Source of the DNA: Bacteroidetes bacterium UBA2322
GTDB taxonomy: Bacteria; Bacteroidota; Bacteroidia; Chitinophagales; UBA2359
DNA length: 6,731 nucleotides
Reading direction: 5' to 3'
NCBI GenBank assembly: GCA_002345145.1
Contig: DDVC01000251.1
Span: 1-6,731 of the forward strand
The notes under the pieces: model-generated
Told to the model about the DNA's origin: nothing
What the model saw: the letters and a program-made list of their open reading frames with translations, nothing else
The model's database searches: none
Shown here: piece by piece, positions 1 through 5,134 of the stretch
Position numbering within the stretch: position 1 is the stretch's first letter
Layout of the letters: each line of letters starts with the position of its first letter
Position numbers and translations under genes: made by a program

Positions 1-1
1 C

Positions 2-97
2 TCCTACCTTTGTGTACCGGTTTATATCAAACTCGGGTCACACCCATTGGCAGTTGAAAATACCCGGATTGAACCAAACATGCCTGTAATTGTTTAA
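2..97 (+). CDS. Probable 3' end of an unidentified gene (partial)
   Basis: One forward frame is open from the left edge to a TAA at 95-97 and ends in ...IEPNMPVIV. The other frame checked closest to it (starting at base 1) stops at 55-57. The 31 residues are a plausible soluble C-terminus, with no long hydrophobic stretch or low-complexity tract. The stop lies 16 bp before the ATG of the flavoprotein gene on the same strand, an operon-like spacing. The fragment is too short to recognise a family, so no function is given. The open frame could also be chance. What is seen is only the open frame and its spacing; that it is coding is inference. Confidence 0.4.
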   Translation, partial: SYLCVPVYIKLGSHPLAVENTRIEPNMPVIV

Positions 98-113
98 AGC
101 TAAATTTTGAAAC

Positions 114-683
114 ATGGAAAACATTAAAATTGTAGGAATAGGCGGTTCATTAGCTACACACTCCGGCAGTTTGCACGCACTGCAAACGGCATTACATGGC
201 GCAAAACTGCAAGGAGCAGAGGTAAAATTGTTTGATATTAAAGAGTTGAATCTTCCTTTTTACGACCTGCGCTCAAATGTTGTGCCCTCCGATGCTAAAC
301 TGCTGTGTAACTCCATTGCCGAGGCGCAAGGCTTGATATGGAGTGCGCCGCTGTATCATGGCACCATTAGCGGAGCATTTAAAAATGTGCTTGACTGGCT
401 GGAACTGCTTGAAGAATACACGCCTAAATACCTAACGGGTAAGGTGGTGGGGCTGATTAGCACCGCCGGAGGCGCGCAGGCTTTGCAGGCAATTAATACT
501 ATGGAGTATGTGGTGCGTGCGTTAAGAGGTTTTACCCTACCTATGGTGGTACCTATTCCGCGAGCATGGCAAGTTATAGATAAAGACGGCACTATGAAAG
601 ATGCCAACGTAGAAAAACAACTGCTCAATTTAGGCAAAGAGGTCTTTAATACTGCCCGACAGTTATCGGGAGTACCGGTTTAA
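114..683 (+). CDS. NADPH-dependent FMN reductase-like flavoprotein
   Basis: A 189-residue protein of the flavodoxin-fold NADPH-dependent FMN reductase family, the usual length for this group. These cytoplasmic enzymes bind FMN and use NAD(P)H to reduce flavin, quinones or other acceptors; the actual acceptor cannot be told here. The N-terminal beta strand and phosphate-binding loop are residues 5-19 (IKIVGIGGSLATHSGS), a variant of the family GSxRxxS loop in which the usual arginine is absent. The second hallmark is at about 77-95 (SAPLYHGTISGAFKNVLDW), equivalent to the SPEYxGSxxGxLKNxxDW flavin-contact motif. A third conserved part, GKVVGLISTAGG at 109-120 followed by a helix, matches the glycine-rich strand-loop of the family. 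The ATG at 114 is chosen because the fold's first strand starts immediately after it. Upstream bases are A/T rich without a clear Shine-Dalgarno, as is usual in Bacteroidota. It converges on the hydrolase gene. Family assignment is firm; physiological role is not. Confidence 0.9.
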   Translation: MENIKIVGIGGSLATHSGSLHALQTALHGAKLQGAEVKLFDIKELNLPFYDLRSNVVPSDAKLLCNSIAEAQGLIWSAPLYHGTISGAFKNVLDWLELLEEYTPKYLTGKVVGLISTAGGAQALQAINTMEYVVRALRGFTLPMVVPIPRAWQVIDKDGTMKDANVEKQLLNLGKEVFNTARQLSGVPV

Positions 684-719
684 GGCGGTCAGGATATTGT
701 TTTTTTAATAAAATTGTAA

Positions 720-760
720 AAGCCCGATGTTTAGCGATTGACACGCCAAACATCGGGCTT
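720..760 (-). terminator. Intrinsic terminator hairpin between convergent genes
   Basis: AAGCCCGATGTTT (720-732) is perfectly complementary to AAACATCGGGCTT (748-760), a 13-bp stem. After one mismatch the stem can continue with GCG/CGC (734-736 with 744-746) around a 7-nt loop. Read on the minus strand the stem is followed by TTTTACAATTTTATT, a T-rich release tract; on the plus strand it is followed by AACCGGTA, which is not. The hairpin begins 26 bp past the TAG of the minus-strand hydrolase, so it most likely ends that transcript. It may also slow or block read-through from the converging flavoprotein gene, but that is inference. Confidence 0.8.
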
Positions 761-786
761 AACCGGTATAGAGCAAATTGGTTGAG

Positions 787-2244
787 CTACTGCACCGACA
801 GTTTTATGCGGGTGGTTTTTCCGGCAGTTATTTCGGCAATGTACATGCCCGGCTGTAGGCTTTCGAGAGATACGGTATAGTGGTGTGCATTAACTTGGTT
901 ATAGGCAGCAACTTGTTTACCGGCAAGGTCAAAAATGCGAATTTGGTCTATGGGCTGCTGTCCGTTTTTAACCATAAATGTGGTGTACCGGTTTGCCGGA
1001 TTGGGGTAAGCATAGGCATCGGGCGCTTGGTTGTAGTAGCTTGTAGTGCCGGTGCTGCCCAAACAAGTTTCCATTAATGAATCGAACCAATTTTTAGAGG
1101 ACAAAATGGCAGGCAAAATACAAGTTCCGTGTCCAAACACTGCACCTCTGCTTATGGCAAGTGTATTAGTAGAGCCATTTAATTCAAAAGTATTTCGGGC
1201 AAGAATGGCATTTTGGTAGGTTATAGACATGTCGGCTTCGCAATAAGACATTTGAACCGGCGCTACGGGAGTCCAATCATAAACATCGTTATCTCTGAGA
1301 GATTGACGAAATGGGTGATTAGGGTCGGATAAAAACGCATTAAGCAGATCGGGTTTAATTAGCTCGGCAGGGTTAGTAGGCAACATGCCGTTTAAAGTTC
1401 CCAATGGGGTATTAAAGGCAGTAAGGCGGTTGTAAAGAATGGTATCGTAAGGAGAGAAGAATACATCGCTAAACTCCCACTGCACCAGTTCGGGGTAAAT
1501 TTCTTTAAAAGCCATAATGATGAAACCCATGTAGATATTACCCTCGTAATAATCGCTGCTGAAAATAAAATCGGTTTGAACGCCCGACATGTCATAGGCT
1601 CCCGAAAGCGGAGCGCAGGCAGTAACGGTAATTTCATCGGCATGGAGTGTTTCAATTTCGCGGTGGGCAGCCATGGCGGCGTGCCCGCCTTGTGAGTAAC
1701 CGGTAATAAATACTTGTCCGTTGAGTTCAATACCGCGTGCGGCACAAAAATGACGGGCGGCTCTAATCATGTCCACATTAGCCGTGCCTGCGGTTTTGGC
1801 ATGTTGGTAGTTGGGAAACCCCGGGCTATCGCCGTAGCCAATCAAATCGGGCACAAGCCCCACATACCCACTGGTAGCAAAACCTACTGCTAAGAGGTGT
1901 TCTGTGCCAAGGTTAGAGGGAATAGAAGCGTTATCGGAAAAAGTGCCGTGATTGTAAACGCCTATTGGTTTAGGGCATTCATACCCAATGGGTATAGCCA
2001 ATACGCCGGTAGCAAAAGTAGGCGAGCCGTCGGCATCTACGGTTTGGTAGGTTATTTTGTACTCCTCAACGCCGTATTGGGCGGGCAAAATACTTGGGGG
2101 TACGCCGTTAGCGGTAAACATACCGGCTATTTCGCTCGCCTGCGAAACAGCTAATACGGTTTCAGACAAAAGTGCGCCCCTCTCTTGCGCTGAGAGCATG
2201 AAGCAGCTACAGAATACCAACAACATGCAGTAAAGTTTTTTCAT
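787..2244 (-). CDS. Secreted alpha/beta hydrolase (esterase/lipase-like) with T9SS type-A sorting domain
   Basis: A complete 485-residue exported enzyme. Residues 1-19 form a signal peptide (MKK, hydrophobic core, SAQ) with likely type I cleavage before Gln20. The alpha/beta hydrolase domain spans about 55-395. The nucleophile elbow is GYSQGG with Ser184; HG at 99-100 fits the oxyanion-hole region; Asp338 in YCEADMS and His372 in FGHGTC are the best candidates for the acid and base of the triad. GYSQGG plus the PDLIGYGDS segment (132-140) resembles bacterial secretory lipases/esterases, but substrate cannot be named. Residues about 411-485 are a T9SS type-A C-terminal domain: YPNPANR, then IRIFDLAGKQV, then LQPGMYIAEI and a basic/hydrophobic end. 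In this system the domain directs outer-membrane passage and is normally cleaved with attachment to the surface. Several cysteines (90, 167, 210, 335, 375, 394) could form disulfides after export. It lies 47 bp after comF and may be cotranscribed with it. Stop codon is TAG. Fold and export route are well supported; triad acid is inferred from alignment by eye. Confidence 0.9.
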   Translation of the reverse strand: MKKLYCMLLVFCSCFMLSAQERGALLSETVLAVSQASEIAGMFTANGVPPSILPAQYGVEEYKITYQTVDADGSPTFATGVLAIPIGYECPKPIGVYNHGTFSDNASIPSNLGTEHLLAVGFATSGYVGLVPDLIGYGDSPGFPNYQHAKTAGTANVDMIRAARHFCAARGIELNGQVFITGYSQGGHAAMAAHREIETLHADEITVTACAPLSGAYDMSGVQTDFIFSSDYYEGNIYMGFIIMAFKEIYPELVQWEFSDVFFSPYDTILYNRLTAFNTPLGTLNGMLPTNPAELIKPDLLNAFLSDPNHPFRQSLRDNDVYDWTPVAPVQMSYCEADMSITYQNAILARNTFELNGSTNTLAISRGAVFGHGTCILPAILSSKNWFDSLMETCLGSTGTTSYYNQAPDAYAYPNPANRYTTFMVKNGQQPIDQIRIFDLAGKQVAAYNQVNAHHYTVSLESLQPGMYIAEITAGKTTRIKLSVQ

Positions 2245-2291
2245 AAAAGCAATTTTGATTTATGTGATTGAAATTTGGGGTTGTCAAGCCA

Positions 2292-2981
2292 TTACATGGC
2301 ATGTGCTATGCCGGCAGCGCTTAGGGTAACGCCCTCATACTGCAAAAGTATTTGGGCACAGGCTTCTATGGTAGCGCCGGTGGTAATAACGTCGTCAACC
2401 AGCAAGATATGTTTGTTTTGTATGCGTTGGGGTTGTTCTACGGCAAAAACAGCGCTCACATTTTCCCATCGGGCAAATTTAGCTTTTTTTGTTTGGGTTG
2501 CCGTATTTAACTTGCGCACTAAGATGCTGTCTGACCAAGGAATTTTCATGGTTTCTGATAAGCCTTGTGCAAAACAGTCGCTCTGGTTATAGCCTCGCTG
2601 TATCTTTTTATCGGGGTGAAGCGGAACGGGTAAAATAAGGCTTATATCCCGATAGGTTTCGGTATTTGCAAGCAGTCGTCCATAAATTTGCCCTACCTTT
2701 ACCCCTATTTCCTTCCAGCCTTTGTATTTAAGACGGTGTATAAGTTGCTGCACCCGTTCGCCTTTGTTGTAGAGGTAAAGCGCGGAGGCGTTTTTGAGTG
2801 GCACCCTGCCCCAAAAATGTTTAGCTACCGGATTATCGGGTTCGATGTGGTAAGTTGTAATGGGCAAGGTGTGTTCGCATCCTATACAGAGGGTTTGCTC
2901 CTGCTCCTGTAATCCTGTGCCACAGGCTGCACATACCTGCGGATAAACCAGATTAACCAAATCGGACAAGAGGTGAAGCAT
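2292..2981 (-). CDS. comF: ComF family protein (competence-associated phosphoribosyltransferase-like)
   Basis: A complete 229-residue ComF protein of typical length. The N-terminal zinc ribbon is visible as C17-A-A-C20 and C32-I-G-C35. The type I phosphoribosyltransferase domain follows: LILPVPLHPDKKIQRGYNQS (115-134) is the family's conserved PVPLHPxxxxxRGxNQ block, a Thr/Gln-rich segment TATQTKKAKFARWENVSAVF starts at 160, and HILLVDDVITTGAT (191-204) is the PRPP-binding loop with the paired aspartates. ComF is needed for DNA uptake in transformable Gram-negative and Gram-positive bacteria; its biochemical reaction is not well settled, so no reaction is assigned. It acts in the cytoplasm. 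It starts with ATG and is preceded by a 116-bp gap holding a plausible promoter, so it probably heads a transcript that may include the hydrolase downstream. The presence of dprA two genes upstream supports a shared transformation role. Confidence 0.92.
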   Translation of the reverse strand: MLHLLSDLVNLVYPQVCAACGTGLQEQEQTLCIGCEHTLPITTYHIEPDNPVAKHFWGRVPLKNASALYLYNKGERVQQLIHRLKYKGWKEIGVKVGQIYGRLLANTETYRDISLILPVPLHPDKKIQRGYNQSDCFAQGLSETMKIPWSDSILVRKLNTATQTKKAKFARWENVSAVFAVEQPQRIQNKHILLVDDVITTGATIEACAQILLQYEGVTLSAAGIAHAM

Positions 2982-3015
2982 AGCTTGGTAGAGTGTTAAA
3001 CAACAAAAACGGGGC

Positions 3016-3046
3016 TAAATTTACCGCATTATTTGCCAAGTTGCAA
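3016..3046 (-). promoter_or_regulatory. Candidate Bacteroidota-type promoter for comF
   Basis: On the minus strand TTG (3046-3044) is followed after exactly 20 bases by TAAATTTA (3023-3016). This fits the Bacteroidota pattern of a TTG-containing -33 element and a TAnnTTTG -7 element, with only the last base of the -7 box differing. Transcription would begin near 3009 and give a leader of roughly 28 bases before the comF ATG at 2981. It is the only good match I found in the larger minus-strand gaps. Short degenerate motifs occur by chance, so confidence is modest. Confidence 0.4.
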
Positions 3047-3058
3047 CCTTTTTTGGGG

Positions 3059-3070
3059 AATTGTACAATT
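3059..3070. repeat. 12-bp perfect palindrome upstream of comF promoter candidate
   Basis: AATTGTACAATT is a perfect palindrome located 12 bp upstream of the candidate -33 element of comF, and 27 bp past the dapD stop. It is nested in a longer imperfect inverted repeat (GGGGAATTGT at 3055-3064 against ACAAATTCTCCC at 3075-3086, with one-base bulges). It could be an operator for a dimeric regulator or simply part of a weak hairpin at the end of the dapD transcript. On the minus strand no T tract follows, so a standard intrinsic terminator is not supported. Confidence 0.3.
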
Positions 3071-3097
3071 TAGCACAAATTCTCCCTTGTTTGTTTG

Positions 3098-3904
3098 CTA
3101 CACTGCCACATTAAAATCGCGCAGAGCATCGTTGAGCGAGGTTTTTTTATCGGTACTTTCTTTGCGTTTACCTATAATGAGGGCGCATGGTACCTGAAAA
3201 CTGCCTGCCGGAAACTGTTTGGTATAAGCGCCGGGTATAACCACCGATGCCGGCGGCACGTAACCTTTGTACTCTACCGGTTGGGGTCCGCTTACGTCTA
3301 TAATTTTGGTAGATTGGGTAATTACCACGTTTGCTCCCAAAACAGCATCGGCGCATACCCTTACGCCCTCTACCACAATGCAGCGCGAACCAATGAAACA
3401 GTTATCTTCAATAATAACCGGACTTGCCTGCACGGGCTCTAATACACCACCAATGCCTACACCGCCGCTGAGGTGTACGTTTTTGCCTATTTGGGCACAT
3501 GAACCCACCGTTGCCCAGGTATCAACCATAGTGCCGCTATCAATATAAGCGCCTATGTTTACATAAGAAGGCATTAAAATAGCGCCGGGGGCAACATAAG
3601 AACCGTATCGGGCAATGGCGTGCGGCACAACCCTAATGCCCAATTGTTCAAAATTAGTTTTGGTAGGTATTTTGTCGTAAAATTCCAATTCTCCGGCTTT
3701 TATGGTGCGCATTTGGGCAATAGGGAAATAGAGGATAACCGCCTTTTTTACCCACTCATTTACCTGCCAGTTGCCGTTTACGGGCTCGGCTACGCGCAGG
3801 CCGCCCATATTAAGGGCTTCTATAACGGCATGTATGGCTTGTTGGGTTTGCGGTTGTTGTATCAGGCTTCGGTCTTGCCATGCTTGTTCAATGATAGCTT
3901 GCAT
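3098..3904 (-). CDS. dapD: 2,3,4,5-tetrahydropyridine-2,6-dicarboxylate N-succinyltransferase
   Basis: A complete 268-residue DapD, the usual length for the family. It transfers the succinyl group of succinyl-CoA to tetrahydrodipicolinate, giving N-succinyl-2-amino-6-ketopimelate, in the cytoplasmic succinylase branch leading to meso-diaminopimelate and lysine. The N-terminal helical region contains the family block GLRVAEP...GNWQVNEWVKKAVILYF (about 35-60). The left-handed beta-helix of hexapeptide repeats runs about 100-200 and includes the signature segments IDSGTMVDTWATVGSCAQIG (121-140) and LSGGVGIGGVLEP (145-157), then DNCFIGSRCIVVEGV (167-181). The C-terminal part (PAGSFQVPCALIIGKR, 232-247) is also family-typical. 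These enzymes act as trimers. The ATG at 3904 is 34 bp after the dprA stop, so the two are probably cotranscribed. The stop is TAG. Succinyl-CoA is also the product of the mutase two genes upstream, but a functional link is only speculation. Confidence 0.96.
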   Translation of the reverse strand: MQAIIEQAWQDRSLIQQPQTQQAIHAVIEALNMGGLRVAEPVNGNWQVNEWVKKAVILYFPIAQMRTIKAGELEFYDKIPTKTNFEQLGIRVVPHAIARYGSYVAPGAILMPSYVNIGAYIDSGTMVDTWATVGSCAQIGKNVHLSGGVGIGGVLEPVQASPVIIEDNCFIGSRCIVVEGVRVCADAVLGANVVITQSTKIIDVSGPQPVEYKGYVPPASVVIPGAYTKQFPAGSFQVPCALIIGKRKESTDKKTSLNDALRDFNVAV

Positions 3905-3938
3905 AAAGTAGCAGTATGGTTAATGAAAGTATAGCGTA

Positions 3939-5051
3939 TCAGCAAAGTTTAAAAACACTGCCCACGGCAGCCTTTACCAGCCCCTTTAGCTCAAGGGTAA
4001 GTAAGGAGGCGGCAGTAGCGCCGGGCGAAAGGTGGGTTAAAAAGCAGAGTTGGTCTATGTGCAGCCCTTCGGGCGGGCTATTTTGGAGGGTGGTGTAAAT
4101 AAGTTGCTCATTGGGCTCTAACTCAATAAACAGTTGTTTTTGAATAGGCTGCACTTTGGCGGCATTTGGCTCCCAGCCAAGGGTATTGGCAATATCGTGT
4201 ACGCTTTCTACCAAATGTGCCTGATTGGTTTTAATGAGCAGGTTGCAGCCGGCAGAGTACTTATCAGTTGTTTTGCCCGGAAAAGCAAACACATCGCGGT
4301 TGTAAGCTGCGGCAAGTTGGGCGGTAATAATGCTTCCGCCTTTGGTAGCAGTTTCTACCACAATGGTAGCATCGGCAAGTCCGGCAATAATGCGGTTTCG
4401 TTTGGGGAAATTTTCTTTATCGGGTATTGTGCCAAAGATGTGTTCGGTTAGCAACCCGCCGTTATCCTGCATGTTTTTAGCAAGTCGCTGGTGTGCGGGC
4501 GGGTAAATTCGGTCTAAGCCGTGTGCCAATACCCCCAAGGTAGGCACTTGTTTTTGGATACAGGCGGCATGTGCGGCATGGTCTATGCCATAAGCCAGCC
4601 CACTGACCACTAACACGTTGTATTTTGCCAATCCGTCAATCAGTTTATGGCATATTTCTTTTCCATACTCGGTAGCATTACGGGTACCCACTATGCTAAC
4701 TGTGCGCGGGTGGTTTAGGTTAGCATTGCCCTTGTAATAGAGCATAATAGGTGCATCGTTGCAGTTTTTTAGCCGGTTGGGGTAGTCTTTGCTAAAAAAG
4801 AAGATGGGTTGGATGTTGTTTTTTTGCATAACTGCCACTTCTTGCTCAGCCTTTTTGAGTGCATCGGCATGGTTCAGCACTGAGTCGGCAAGTTTATCGC
4901 CAATGCCGGGTATGGCAAGCAGTTTGCGTTTAGATGCTTTAAAAATACCCTCTAACCCACCGCAAAAACTGATGAGGTTTTTGGCAGTTATGCTGCCAAT
5001 GCCGGGCAGTAGCGTAAGCCCTATTTGGTATATAAGCTCTTGATTAACCAA
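3939..5051 (-). CDS. dprA: DNA-processing protein DprA (TTG start)
   Basis: A complete 370-residue DprA. During transformation it binds incoming single-stranded DNA in the cytoplasm and loads RecA. An N-terminal helix-hairpin-helix/SAM-like region covers about 10-60 (LLPGIGSITAKNL and LLAIPGIGDKLADSV). The Rossmann-like DprA/Smf core is about 80-285: SIVGTRNATEYGK (119-131), VVSGLAYGIDHAAH (148-161), GVLAHGLDRIYPPAH (173-187), NFPKRNRIIAGLADATIVVE (214-233) and KGGSIITAQLA (237-247). A C-terminal winged-helix-like domain (about 310-370) is present. The first codon is TTG at 5051-5049: between the upstream in-frame stop (5102-5100) and residue 75 there is no ATG or GTG start that keeps the N-terminal domain, apart from less usual ATT codons. 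Homologues begin at nearly the same place, so TTG is the best start. It follows the mutase gene by 41 bp and precedes dapD by 34 bp. Stop codon TGA. Confidence 0.94.
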   Translation of the reverse strand: MVNQELIYQIGLTLLPGIGSITAKNLISFCGGLEGIFKASKRKLLAIPGIGDKLADSVLNHADALKKAEQEVAVMQKNNIQPIFFFSKDYPNRLKNCNDAPIMLYYKGNANLNHPRTVSIVGTRNATEYGKEICHKLIDGLAKYNVLVVSGLAYGIDHAAHAACIQKQVPTLGVLAHGLDRIYPPAHQRLAKNMQDNGGLLTEHIFGTIPDKENFPKRNRIIAGLADATIVVETATKGGSIITAQLAAAYNRDVFAFPGKTTDKYSAGCNLLIKTNQAHLVESVHDIANTLGWEPNAAKVQPIQKQLFIELEPNEQLIYTTLQNSPPEGLHIDQLCFLTHLSPGATAASLLTLELKGLVKAAVGSVFKLC

Positions 5052-5075
5052 GCCAATAAGTTGTGTCGGAATTAG

Positions 5076-5134
5076 AAATAAAAAGCCCGATATTACCCTT
5101 TATACTCCCCAAAAACGAGTCGCAGTGTATCGGC
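5076..5134 (-). terminator. Weak terminator-like element at the end of the mutase gene
   Basis: On the minus strand TATCGGGC (5092-5085), just past the mutase TAA, is followed by TTTTTATTT, a good release tract. Its best partner is GCCGATA (5134-5128) inside the last codons of the mutase gene, giving a 6-7 bp stem with one bulge but a loop of about 35 bases. The 3' arm plus T tract (ATCGGGCTTTT) is the same as in the strong hairpin at 720-760. The long loop makes efficient termination doubtful; partial attenuation before dprA is possible. Confidence 0.2.

Noticed and set aside
5..12. TACCTTTG, a perfect match to the Bacteroidota -7 promoter box TAnnTTTG
   Set aside because: Its -33 partner would lie outside the window, the leader to the ATG at 114 would be long, and it sits inside an open frame that probably codes for the end of an upstream gene.
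1392..1745. Long open frame in an alternative minus-strand frame within the hydrolase gene
   Set aside because: It lies entirely inside the well-supported hydrolase coding sequence, and its translation shows no recognisable motifs.
2259..2287. TTGACA, 17-bp spacer, CATAAA on the minus strand before the hydrolase gene
   Set aside because: It resembles an Escherichia coli sigma-70 promoter, but the main sigma factor of Bacteroidota uses a different -7 element, and the -10 match is only 4 of 6. The gene may simply be cotranscribed with comF.
3055..3086. Imperfect inverted repeat after dapD as an intrinsic terminator
   Set aside because: The stem has two bulges and is followed by an A-rich run on the minus strand rather than T residues; the T-rich side is on the plus strand, where no gene ends.
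4134..4451. Antisense open frame across dprA, and similar antisense frames across dapD and the mutase
   Set aside because: They are opposite strongly conserved enzymes, show no family motifs and no initiation signals, and are expected shadows of the real genes.
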